From: Bacteroidota bacterium
Lineage (GTDB): Bacteria > Bacteroidota > Bacteroidia > Flavobacteriales > Weeksellaceae
Assembly: GCA_018902795.1 (NCBI GenBank)
Contig: JAHIQD010000001.1
Location: 1-64,000, forward strand
Direction: 5' to 3'
DNA: 64,000 bases
In this document: piece after piece, positions 35,743 through 43,895 of the stretch
Position numbering within the stretch: the stretch's first letter is position 1
Layout of the letters: the number at the start of each line of letters is the position of its first letter
Program-made: the position numbers and the translations under genes
The notes under the pieces: generated by a model
What the model was told of the DNA's origin: nothing
The model's input: the letters and a program-made list of their open reading frames with translations, nothing else
Databases searched by the model: none

Positions 35743-37281
35743 TTAAAGCCTATGTTTATTTGGTTCACGCTGTTGAGACTCTATGCCTCCAGATGCTAAT
35801 TCGACTACGATTTTATCATTGATAATTACAACACCGCCTTCAACCATATCAGGTCCGTCTAATTTTTTTGATTTGGAATTTGCATTAGTAAATTGCTTTT
35901 TAAGTCTAATCATGTGGGGATTATCTTTTTCATCCTCATTGAAAGTCAAAGTTTCAAGTCTTACCATCGGTTCAAGCGTTCCAGAAATACGACTCCATTT
36001 ATGAGGTTTGTCTCTTTCGTCTGGTGTAATTGGAAGATTTATCTTTTCTGCTTCTCTGGTTCTCGCAACTTCTGGTAAAATGACTTGCTTATAGTATGGG
36101 TCTTGTAGTGAGTTATTTTCAACGTGGATCACTATTGGATCAACACCAGCTTTCTTACATATCTTGTAAGCTAGATATAGGTACTGGACAAATTTTGCAT
36201 TGGTCATCTTATCCAACCAAGCTTTGTAAACTTGAAAGTCCAATCCCTTATTAGCAATAATACCGATTGCTTTATCAGAAGATGTCTTTGCTTCACTATC
36301 ACTTGGTGCTGGATCGGCATATATAATGACGTGGTTACAGTGTTTCAGAATAAATGCTTTTGAATCAACAATATTTTTAAAAATTTTACCACCTTCCATT
36401 GGAGTGTTAAAATATTCCTTCATGCCAGATTCATAATCGATAATATCCAAAACTCTATCAATTGCCTCTTCTGAGTTTTTCTGAGGCCAAGTGCTTTTTC
36501 CCTCATCGTCTCGAATGTTTATGATTTCATGAGAATCTGCCTTTAGTGCCATTTCTGTAATACAGCAATAATCTGCGATTATGTTTCCACAGGCAATTAT
36601 CAATAACCCCTTTGATATAGATCGCGTTGGGATCAATGCCTGCTGAATCCATTTCACTCGCTTTTCGATTATTTCCGGATTTAAACAGTCGGCATCTGTA
36701 TCGATGTCATCAATCAAAATAACATCGGGACGAATAGCATCATTTCGAGTTCCCCTCGGTGATTGTCCTGCGCCCAGTGCTCGGAAGGCAAAACCTTTAC
36801 GAGTTGTAAACTCGCCCTCTTCCCAACTACCGATTCTTTTCTGCTGACCATAATCATTGATGATTCTGTTGTTTCTTTCCAAAATCGTCTTGTAAGGCAT
36901 TAAAAGTCTGTTGGCATTGTCCCAGGAGTTTGAGACCATAAGAGTGTTTTTCTTTTTTCCTGTTAAAACAAGTTTAAGAACCTCCATCATTGTTCTACCA
37001 GACTTTGAGAGCTCACGGGCCCAGGAACGAACGATGTAATACTCATCGTTATTCATGACCTTTTTAGTTGATTTCAGATGAAAATCAGCTGGTTCTGAAG
37101 TATAGAAATTTGGGAAATAATATTTAAACCATTCCTCATTATTGTCTTCAAGACGTTTGATTCTTTTGATTTTATCGACAGAAAGTTCGGTTAAATCGAT
37201 TGGTGTTGCGTTGTCAACGTTATCTCCGAACTCTTTCCATTCGGCTAACCATTCCTTATCAGACTTTTTTTTGTTAGCCAT
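35743..37281 (-). CDS. Terminase large subunit, Mu gp28-like
   Basis: Seen: ATPase region with RELSKSGRTMMEVLKLVLTG (Walker-A-like) and VILIDDIDTD (Walker B, about residue 190), and the nuclease domain beginning IIYADPAPSD. Length 512 from ATG 37281; a GTG three codons upstream is the alternative. It packages prophage DNA by the headful mechanism with host flanks, as in Mu. Overlaps the small subunit gene by eight bases. Confidence 0.85.
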   Translation of the reverse strand: MANKKKSDKEWLAEWKEFGDNVDNATPIDLTELSVDKIKRIKRLEDNNEEWFKYYFPNFYTSEPADFHLKSTKKVMNNDEYYIVRSWARELSKSGRTMMEVLKLVLTGKKKNTLMVSNSWDNANRLLMPYKTILERNNRIINDYGQQKRIGSWEEGEFTTRKGFAFRALGAGQSPRGTRNDAIRPDVILIDDIDTDADCLNPEIIEKRVKWIQQALIPTRSISKGLLIIACGNIIADYCCITEMALKADSHEIINIRDDEGKSTWPQKNSEEAIDRVLDIIDYESGMKEYFNTPMEGGKIFKNIVDSKAFILKHCNHVIIYADPAPSDSEAKTSSDKAIGIIANKGLDFQVYKAWLDKMTNAKFVQYLYLAYKICKKAGVDPIVIHVENNSLQDPYYKQVILPEVARTREAEKINLPITPDERDKPHKWSRISGTLEPMVRLETLTFNEDEKDNPHMIRLKKQFTNANSKSKKLDGPDMVEGGVVIINDKIVVELASGGIESQQREPNKHRL

Positions 37282-37756
37282 TTTTAACACGGGAATTTAT
37301 GTATTCATCGAAATAGTTTTTGAAAAGCTTGGCATCTGTCAGATTAATCTGTTGGATGAAGGTGATTATCTTTTTACCTGTCATCACAATTTCACCCAGA
37401 CCGATTTCAACTTCCAACTTATTAATATTTGATGTTGTTTTGGTTAAAATATCGGCTTCCGCAGAGGTGGGAATATTCTTTAACGGCCGTTGGATTGGTT
37501 TGCCATCAACTTTGATTTCAGGACGGTTAGCAATATCCATATTGAGAGCGTCCAATTGATTGTAAAAATGAATCAATTGATTTTCCCGGGTGTTCAAAAG
37601 GCTCTTTCTGAGACCGTCCCAGTTATCTTCTTTGCACCACTTACCCACTGTTTTTTCAGTGACTTTAACACGCTCTGCTACTTCTTTTAATGTGATTTTT
37701 TCATTCACATATAAAAGGCGTGCGTGTTCCCTTTGTTCCGCCTTGCTTATTGCCAT
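37274..37756 (-). CDS. Terminase small subunit-like, HTH protein
   Basis: Seen: 160 residues with an N-terminal helix-turn-helix (EKITLKEVAERVKVTEKTVGKW), matching small terminases of Mu-like phages in this phylum. Start set at ATG 37756; an upstream TTG in the promoter was rejected. First gene of the minus-strand head operon. Confidence 0.75.
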   Translation of the reverse strand: MAISKAEQREHARLLYVNEKITLKEVAERVKVTEKTVGKWCKEDNWDGLRKSLLNTRENQLIHFYNQLDALNMDIANRPEIKVDGKPIQRPLKNIPTSAEADILTKTTSNINKLEVEIGLGEIVMTGKKIITFIQQINLTDAKLFKNYFDEYINSRVKNG

Positions 37757-37768
37757 AAATAGTATTTC

Positions 37769-37809
37769 TCGGTACAAAAATGAAGTGAAATAGCCTTAAA
37801 GTGAAATAG
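37769..37809 (-). promoter_or_regulatory. Head-operon promoter and direct-repeat operator
   Basis: Reading on minus, ATTTTTGTACCGA (37781-37769) holds a near-consensus -7 box (CATTTTTG), 13 bases from the terminase start codon. Two copies of AGTGAAATAG (37784-37793, 37800-37809) are spaced 16 bp apart, the likely site of a late activator. The plus-strand late operon starts about 100 bases away on the other side. Confidence 0.6.
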
Positions 37810-37907
37810 TTGTGCAATCCTTGCGCACTAATTTTCAAACGGTTAGGGGTTTTTGGAAGTTTGCAACCACAATAAGAGGGAACTCGAAAAACTTAACATT
37901 TATCTCA

Positions 37908-38207
37908 ATGAAACACAAACTCGGTTTAATGGCGGCAATGATTGGTTTAGCCGCGACATCTAGAGTAGCAACAACTAATACAGTCGATTTTAATCGCTCT
38001 GTCAATAGTGCTGAAAAGCTTGTTTCCCAAGGTCCAACTCAAAAGACTGATGGTAGTCGAATAAATCCGACTGCAAATCATGAAAGAGTGACTCTAAGAA
38101 ATGAGAGAAGTTCTGTACAGAAATTTGGCTGGAACCCGGGCATTTCTCCCAAAACCTATGGGATGCATCATGTTAAGCGTGGAACTCATAAAAGAACAAA
38201 CGTTTAA
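37908..38207 (+). CDS. Small basic protein at the start of the plus-strand late operon (99 aa)
   Basis: A 99-residue basic protein beginning MKHKLGLMAAMIGLAATSRV, a weak signal-like or membrane segment. No family recognised. Start at ATG 37908; the upstream alternative (37812) is TTG in the control region. Confidence 0.5.
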   Translation: MKHKLGLMAAMIGLAATSRVATTNTVDFNRSVNSAEKLVSQGPTQKTDGSRINPTANHERVTLRNERSSVQKFGWNPGISPKTYGMHHVKRGTHKRTNV

Positions 38208-38208
38208 A

Positions 38209-39171
38209 ATGAGCGACACTTTCAAAAAAATTGACAAAGAATTTTGCATTACAGATGATTCTGTGAATGTTTACGGTTATCGATGTCTTACTGCTGGGTT
38301 TCAGATTGATGAAGTCAAAAAGAATCCAATAGGTTTCCACATGCACAACCGAGACAAAGGTGTTGTCGTTCGTTGGGATGATTTCCGTATCGATGGCGAT
38401 AAAGTCTTTGCAAAGCCGGTTGTTAATCTATCACATCCGGAAGGTCAATCAATAGTTGACCAGATAGAAGGCGGTTTTCTAAACGCTGCCTCTGTTGGAA
38501 AGATTGTCGTTTTGGAAGCTTCAGATGCTAAAAATCTAAAGTTGCCCGGACAAACAAAACCAACCGTAACGAAATGGTTTTCGCGTGAAATATCACTGGT
38601 GGATATTCCCGGAAACTATAATGCTCTTGCTAATCTTTATGATAAAGATAACAACGAGTTGAACTTATCCGATCTCGAAAATTTCACTTTAAATAATATG
38701 AAAAACACACTAGAAGCTGCCGTAATTCTTACCGCACTGAATCTAAAGGACGGCGATGAATCTGCCGTCGTTACAGCAATCAACAACTTAGTTGCAAAAG
38801 CTGATAAGGCTGACGAGTACAAAGACCTTTTGGATGCAAAAGAACTGGAACTCAAAACTGAAAAAGGCAAGTCTGTAGCAAAAGAAGTACAGGATCTTAT
38901 TGCCGGTGGAAAAACCGCTAAAAAACTGACCAACGAATTGGCAGCAAAGCTTGAGAAAGATTATGCCGAAAACCCGTCGGGGCTAAAAGATTTGATCGAT
39001 ACATTGCCAGCGCAGATATTGGTTACGGAGCAAAAAGAAGCTGGCAAATACGATGGTAAAACCTTCGACGATCTGTACAGTTCCGGTGAACTGGAAACCG
39101 TAAAGAAAGAGTTTCCTGATCTCTACGAAAAACTGAGAGATGAGAAGTATCCTAACCTAAAACAAGACTAA
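38209..39171 (+). CDS. Prohead protease/scaffold fusion (Mu gpI/Z analogue)
   Basis: Seen: N-terminal ~155 residues are beta-rich with GFHMHNRDKGVVVRWDD and a REISLVDIPGN segment, as in Mu-type prohead proteases; residues ~165-320 are charged, helical and acidic, as in scaffolds. Start set at ATG 38209, one base after the previous stop. Lies directly before the capsid gene, as expected. Confidence 0.75.
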   Translation: MSDTFKKIDKEFCITDDSVNVYGYRCLTAGFQIDEVKKNPIGFHMHNRDKGVVVRWDDFRIDGDKVFAKPVVNLSHPEGQSIVDQIEGGFLNAASVGKIVVLEASDAKNLKLPGQTKPTVTKWFSREISLVDIPGNYNALANLYDKDNNELNLSDLENFTLNNMKNTLEAAVILTALNLKDGDESAVVTAINNLVAKADKADEYKDLLDAKELELKTEKGKSVAKEVQDLIAGGKTAKKLTNELAAKLEKDYAENPSGLKDLIDTLPAQILVTEQKEAGKYDGKTFDDLYSSGELETVKKEFPDLYEKLRDEKYPNLKQD

Positions 39172-39176
39172 AAAAT

Positions 39177-40136
39177 ATGGCACAAAATCCAAAAGTACCA
39201 CAAGAACTGTGGGCACAATACGTAGTTGAAAAACTATGGAAAGAAAATCCACATTTAGCACTATGTGTTGATGAATCCCAATTCGTAAAAGGTGGTTCAG
39301 TGGTTTACATTCCGCAAGCAGGCGCAAAGCCCGGAACGGTAAAAAACAGATCAGTGTATCCAGCTACAGCGGTTCAAAGAGCCGATACAGCATTAGTGTA
39401 TGCGCTTGATGTATGGACTACCGATCCTTCTCATTTGCCACTGGCAGACCAGCTGGAAATTTCTTACCAAAAAACAGATTCTGTACTTGGCGATCACGTC
39501 AATACATTAATTGAGGCTGTAGGTGATGAAGTAATTTACAATTGGGTGAGAGCCTTTAAACCAGCAGTTGGCGGCGGTGTTACAGCTGATAATTTACCAG
39601 CAAACAGAAAAATCCCAACTACAGGTGCAGCCGAGGCTGTAAATGGTGAAGATGGCCAAACTGGAACCAGAAAGGCATTGAGCTACAAAGAGCTTCAAAA
39701 AGCTCAGGCGATCATGAACAAAGATAATGTTCCAAAGTCTGAGAGATATGCAATGCTTGAATCTTACATGTATCAGCAATTTTTGGATTCATTATCAGCT
39801 AACCAAATGGCTGCATTCCAAAACGCCGCTGACCTTTCAAAGGGTATTGTTGGTGAGTTCGCAGGATTCAAAATTTTGGAAAGAAGTTCAGTATTGGCAT
39901 TTACCACTGAAGGTGCAGCCATTGCACCGGGAACCGCTCTTGCAGCAACTGACAATTTAGGCTGTCTGTTATGGCAAAAGCAATCTGTTACCAAGGCAAT
40001 GGGAGACACTCATTTGTTTGATGACAAAGGGAACCCACTGTATTACGGTGACGTTTACTCAACATTACTGAAAATGGGTGCAAGATGTAAGAGAGCTGAC
40101 TGGAAAGGAGTTATCTCAATCGTTCAAGGCGCTTAA
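39177..40136 (+). CDS. Major capsid protein, Mu gpT-like
   Basis: Seen: 319 residues with an N-arm followed by VVYIPQAGAKPGTVKNRSVY and a C-terminal AFKILERSSVLAF/ARCKRADWKGVISIVQ end region typical of HK97-fold capsids of Bacteroidota Mu-like phages. Follows the protease/scaffold gene by five bases and is closed by a strong terminator. Confidence 0.8.
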   Translation: MAQNPKVPQELWAQYVVEKLWKENPHLALCVDESQFVKGGSVVYIPQAGAKPGTVKNRSVYPATAVQRADTALVYALDVWTTDPSHLPLADQLEISYQKTDSVLGDHVNTLIEAVGDEVIYNWVRAFKPAVGGGVTADNLPANRKIPTTGAAEAVNGEDGQTGTRKALSYKELQKAQAIMNKDNVPKSERYAMLESYMYQQFLDSLSANQMAAFQNAADLSKGIVGEFAGFKILERSSVLAFTTEGAAIAPGTALAATDNLGCLLWQKQSVTKAMGDTHLFDDKGNPLYYGDVYSTLLKMGARCKRADWKGVISIVQGA

Positions 40137-40157
40137 CAATAATCACAAAATAAATAT

Positions 40158-40190
40158 AAAAAGCCTATCTGATTAGGTAGGCTTTTTTTC
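40158..40190 (+). terminator. Terminator after the capsid gene
   Basis: A 12-bp stem (40158-40169 with 40176-40187, one T-G pair; core AGCCTATC/GGTAGGCT) with loop TGATTA and a run of seven T. Probably partial, letting capsid be made in excess over the lysis and tail genes. Confidence 0.85.
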
Positions 40191-40202
40191 TTAAAAACAC
40201 TT

Positions 40203-40619
40203 ATGCGAGCTATCAAATATTTAGTGCTGCATTGCACAGCCACACCGCAAAACACAACCATTGATTCAATTAAAGATTATTGGAAGCGGGTGAAAGGCTG
40301 GAAGAATCCCGGATATCATTTTATGATTAAGGCCAATGGCGAAATAGTGAACACTTTTCCGATTGAGCAAATCTCCAATGGTGTTGCCGGTTACAACACA
40401 CCCAGTATTCATATCGCCTATATCGGCGGTGTAGATGCTAAAAACAAACCTCTGGATAACAGAACCGATGCGCAAAAAGCATCACAAATAAAGCTTTTAA
40501 AAGAGCTGAAATTAAAATTTCCCACTGCCATAATTACTGGCCATCGGGATTTTCCAAAAGTGAACAAAGCCTGTCCAAGCTTTGATGTCAAAACTTGGCT
40601 GAAACAAATAAATTTTTAA
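40203..40619 (+). CDS. Endolysin, N-acetylmuramoyl-L-alanine amidase (Amidase_2/PGRP)
   Basis: Seen: zinc-site pattern with LHCTAT (H10), FMIKANG around residue 40 and GHRDFPKVNKACPSFD (H119, C127) of the T7-lysozyme/PGRP fold. Length 138, a bare catalytic domain. It cuts the amide between MurNAc and L-Ala. No signal peptide, so export needs a holin, which I could not identify with certainty. Followed one base later by the spanin-like gene. Confidence 0.88.
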   Translation: MRAIKYLVLHCTATPQNTTIDSIKDYWKRVKGWKNPGYHFMIKANGEIVNTFPIEQISNGVAGYNTPSIHIAYIGGVDAKNKPLDNRTDAQKASQIKLLKELKLKFPTAIITGHRDFPKVNKACPSFDVKTWLKQINF

Positions 40620-40620
40620 A

Positions 40621-41133
40621 ATGAAACGCAATTTTTTTTTCATAGTTCTGATTTTTTATTCGCTGGTGATGGTGGTTTCCTGCAAAAGCAGGGAACCGCA
40701 GGAACCGGTGATCATCACGAAAACGAAGGAGACTGTTAAAACTGTAAGAGATACAATCTTTAAAGTGGAAAAAGACAGCTCATTCTACACGGCTTTTGTA
40801 GACTGTGTGAACGGGAAACCGGTACTACGGGAAACTCAGGAAACCAAAGCAGCCTCAAAGCCTGGTAAAAGTCTGAAAGTTCCCAAAACCACATTAGACG
40901 GCAATAAATTAAACTGTGATTGTGAAGCGCAAGCACAGGAATTACATAAACAATGGGAGGAAACCCACACCAAGGAGCACGAGCAAACACCTATTTACAT
41001 CAAAGTGCCTGTTGAAGTGGAAAAGCCTTTAACGTTCTGGCAGAAAACTCAAATTTGGTTCGGAAGAATCTTTATGGGAATCCTCTCTTTGTTTTTAATA
41101 ATCGGTGTACTCCGTTGGAAACGCCTGATTTAA
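40621..41133 (+). CDS. Spanin-like envelope protein (lipobox plus C-terminal membrane helix)
   Basis: Seen: an N-terminal hydrophobic signal with lipobox VVSC (C21), an extended charged periplasmic stretch, and a C-terminal membrane helix (GRIFMGILSLFLIIGVL) near residues 147-163. This topology fits a unimolecular spanin (as in phage T1), which links outer and inner membranes and breaks the outer one during lysis. The gene lies directly after the endolysin. Family membership by sequence is not established. Confidence 0.65.
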   Translation: MKRNFFFIVLIFYSLVMVVSCKSREPQEPVIITKTKETVKTVRDTIFKVEKDSSFYTAFVDCVNGKPVLRETQETKAASKPGKSLKVPKTTLDGNKLNCDCEAQAQELHKQWEETHTKEHEQTPIYIKVPVEVEKPLTFWQKTQIWFGRIFMGILSLFLIIGVLRWKRLI

Positions 41134-41167
41134 TCAATGTTTAAACACTTATTAAAAATCAATTAAA

Positions 41168-41683
41168 ATGAAACATACAGATTTAGCTCAAGACTATTTT
41201 GAGCGCCATTCCAGAAGTAACGAATGCCACATTACAAGTGATGGAAGAGTTTTTCACACCTCAGGTCACGCCATCAGTTTTGCCCAGGAAAATAACCTGC
41301 AAGATCAAAAGATAGAATCTTACACAAGAGATCAGGTGGAAACCAATACGGAAAACGACTCGGTGGAAAATTCAAATGACACCTCAAATTTGGAAGTTCA
41401 TTCGAATGATGTTCTGCTAGGCAATGATTCCGATAATGGTAATGATTCCGATAAGGATGACTCCGATCAGGGCGATGATTCAAAGGATGCAGATTTAAGC
41501 GCATTTGATTCTCCAGCTGGTCAAATTGCACTGGATGTTTTCTTAGCGAATAATGATGTTGATACGATGAAGTACAACGATTTGAAAGCTTTGGTAAAAC
41601 ATTTCGAGCTGGAAACAGATGATCTCAAAGCAGACACTTTGAAAGCTGCATTAACTGAATACAAAAACAACTTAGCTCAATAA
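41168..41683 (+). CDS. Acidic phage protein with Asp/Asn/Ser-rich linker (171 aa)
   Basis: Seen: a ~50-residue N-terminal region with FHTSGHAISFAQ, a low-complexity Asp/Asn/Ser region (about residues 62-110) and a C-terminal SAP/HeH-like helical unit (MKYNDLKALVKHFELETDD). A charged linker with small helical tail is common in proteins next to tail-sheath genes. No function assigned. Confidence 0.5.
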   Translation: MKHTDLAQDYFERHSRSNECHITSDGRVFHTSGHAISFAQENNLQDQKIESYTRDQVETNTENDSVENSNDTSNLEVHSNDVLLGNDSDNGNDSDKDDSDQGDDSKDADLSAFDSPAGQIALDVFLANNDVDTMKYNDLKALVKHFELETDDLKADTLKAALTEYKNNLAQ

Positions 41684-41685
41684 TT

Positions 41686-42846
41686 ATGGCTCAAGAAACT
41701 GGAACGCCGAAAGTAATTACCAATGTTACCAACGGCAATTTGCTACGACAAGTCAACATAACTGACGGTGTTGCAGGAATCGTAGCTACAGCGCAAACCG
41801 CTGGATTAATTGGCAAAGTAAATACAGTCTATGGCTTAGACGATGCGGTTAAGAAAGGTTATACCGAAGCTGCAGAACCTTTCATCTTTGGAATTCTAAA
41901 TGAGTTCTACACAGAACTTGGAGGCTCGCAGGAACTTTGGATTCTTGGAACCGAAGACACCATGACCATGGCGCAAGCTGTAACCAGTACCAATAACAAC
42001 GGTGCAAAAAAGTTACTTACGGTTTCGCAAGGTCGTGTAAATCTCATTGGAATTATGAGAGAACCTGCGGGTGCTTATGATGCTGGAGCAGAGTTTCTGG
42101 ACGCTGATGTTTCAGCCGCCGTAATTGCTTCAAAAGCGCTTGCGGAATATCAACAAAGTATCAATCGCCCGGTAAGATTTTTAATTTCCGGAAGAGTCGC
42201 TAATACCGATGTTGCAAATACTTACGATCCAAATACTGCGACCAATGGTTATGCTGGAGTTGTTTTGGGAAGTGTTGCTTCCGATGGAAGACCAGCCGTT
42301 CCTTTAGCTTTAGCGAGGGCGGTTAAATATGAAGCTCACATCAAAATCGGAAGCGGTGAAAAAGGCGCATTGAGTATTAATTCTGCATTCATCGGAAACC
42401 GTCCGATTGAAGAATACACACCAACAGAACTGGATGCTTTCGCAAGTGCTGGCTTTATGGTTTTGCATATCCGGGAAGGAATCTCCGGTTTCTTTTTCGG
42501 CCGGGATAACATGTGTTCTGATGACGATTTCAGAATCTTAGTTCACGGTCGCTTAATCGACAAAGCGCAAAGAATCTCCACCGCTACTACAGCTCCATTT
42601 GTGGAAACAGATGTGAGAATTACACCGGACGGTAAAATCAACGATGCTGATGCGACGTATATGGAGCAAACCGTTAAAACGCAGCTACTGGCACAGATGG
42701 GAGACCAGATCAGCGGCGTAGACTGTATCATTTCCTTAGATCAGGACCTTATTAATACCAACACTTTGGAAATGCAGGTGAAAATCCAACCTCTTGGATA
42801 TCTGACATGGATCATCATCAACCTAGGATTAACAAAAACGATTTAA
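41686..42846 (+). CDS. Contractile tail sheath protein (DUF2586-like)
   Basis: Seen: 386 residues with GSQELWILGTED, a subtilisin-like fold region and the C-terminal GDQISGVDCIISLDQDLINT then LGYLTWIIINLGL, as in sheath proteins of Bacteroidota myophages. It forms the contracting outer tail tube and identifies the phage as a myovirus. Confidence 0.8.
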   Translation: MAQETGTPKVITNVTNGNLLRQVNITDGVAGIVATAQTAGLIGKVNTVYGLDDAVKKGYTEAAEPFIFGILNEFYTELGGSQELWILGTEDTMTMAQAVTSTNNNGAKKLLTVSQGRVNLIGIMREPAGAYDAGAEFLDADVSAAVIASKALAEYQQSINRPVRFLISGRVANTDVANTYDPNTATNGYAGVVLGSVASDGRPAVPLALARAVKYEAHIKIGSGEKGALSINSAFIGNRPIEEYTPTELDAFASAGFMVLHIREGISGFFFGRDNMCSDDDFRILVHGRLIDKAQRISTATTAPFVETDVRITPDGKINDADATYMEQTVKTQLLAQMGDQISGVDCIISLDQDLINTNTLEMQVKIQPLGYLTWIIINLGLTKTI

Positions 42847-42849
42847 AAA

Positions 42850-43290
42850 ATGTCAAACGTAAATATCACTACAAAAGAATGTGCCTGGTCACATTTTGAA
42901 GTAAAAGTTCTCAACCGAACTATAAAAGGTTTGCGCGGTTTTGAAAGTAAAAAAACAAAAGATGCAGAACATCTGATGGGTGCAGGTGATCAACCGATTG
43001 ATATTATGACCTCCAACATCAAGTATGAAGGTAATATCAAACTTTTAGGATTCGAAGCCGATGCAATTGATAAAGCGGCGCAGGATGCAGGCTATGATGA
43101 TATCACAGAGGTACCGCACGAGCTTATTATTATCAGTATCTCTTTCAAAAGAAGAATTACGGATAAGCGCAAGACCTACATCGTCCGCGGTGTGCAGTTT
43201 ACTGAGACAGGTGTTGGAATGGAGCAAGGCGCAAAGAACCGCGAAACAACGCTGCCATTCTTAGCAATGAGCCAACAGTTAATTCATTAA
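42850..43290 (+). CDS. Tail tube protein
   Basis: A 146-residue beta-rich protein directly after the sheath gene, the place of the Mu tube (gpM). It has an internal basic KRRITDKRKTYIVRGVQF hairpin. Called mainly on order and size. Confidence 0.7.
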   Translation: MSNVNITTKECAWSHFEVKVLNRTIKGLRGFESKKTKDAEHLMGAGDQPIDIMTSNIKYEGNIKLLGFEADAIDKAAQDAGYDDITEVPHELIIISISFKRRITDKRKTYIVRGVQFTETGVGMEQGAKNRETTLPFLAMSQQLIH

Positions 43291-43309
43291 TCAAAAATAA
43301 AATATCAGA

Positions 43310-43720
43310 ATGTCACAAACAGAAGACTTAAAAAACGTATTCGCCAAAAGACAGGCAAAGGAAGCTGAAAAAGCAAAAAACGACAAATCACCGGTGGTTA
43401 AGGATTTATCAGCATTTGTGAAAAGATTCACCCAAAAGAAGCTGGATGAATGGAAAGAAGAAAACGCGAACCGGGAACTGATCTATTTAAAAGTAGATGA
43501 ATTCCTTGCAGTTCTCAGACCTCCAACCGCTGAAGACCTTGGCGATTACCTAACCGCAATCGGAATCAATGGAATGTCGAAAGCGGTTGCTATGATCATC
43601 GAACAGCTATGGCTGGAAGGCGATTATCAGCTGATTGAAGATGAAGACTTGTTTATCGCGGTTTTCCTGCAAATCAATAACATTTTAGAAGGTAAGAAAG
43701 GCGAATTTTTTCGCGCTTAG
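43310..43720 (+). CDS. Tail assembly chaperone, short frame
   Basis: A 136-residue helical, charged protein between tube and tape measure, the classic place of the G/GT-type tail chaperone. Its end (GEFFRA) contains a run of six T (43706-43711) where ribosomes can slip into the next frame. Confidence 0.75.
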   Translation: MSQTEDLKNVFAKRQAKEAEKAKNDKSPVVKDLSAFVKRFTQKKLDEWKEENANRELIYLKVDEFLAVLRPPTAEDLGDYLTAIGINGMSKAVAMIIEQLWLEGDYQLIEDEDLFIAVFLQINNILEGKKGEFFRA

Positions 43721-43895
43721 TCAAGCTGGCAAATATGCCTTTGAAAAGCAGGAAGGCGGAATTGAGTTCTTAATAGTTTTCGGAGCTATGAAATTCGGCG
43801 CAGATGCGATGAGACTCTGGGGTGAAGAGAAATTTTTCTTCAGAACAGGCATCGCTTTAGAAATTTGGAAAAATCAAGGTAAAAAAGAGTTGTGA
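43706..43895 (+). CDS. Frameshift extension of the tail assembly chaperone
   Basis: Seen: after the T6 run, the frame reached by a -2 or +1 shift stays open for 60 codons (GCG at 43713 to stop TGA at 43893-43895), with a plausible folded sequence (ALSQAGKYAFEKQEGGIEFL). The -1 frame stops after about 25 codons. There is no good independent start codon near its beginning. The stop codon overlaps the GTG start of the tape measure gene. Known: phage Mu itself uses a -2 shift here. Confidence 0.65.

Noticed and set aside
38101..38208. Extended start of the protease/scaffold gene
   Set aside because: The extension overlaps the upstream small gene out of frame; ATG 38209 gives normal spacing and a typical N-terminus.
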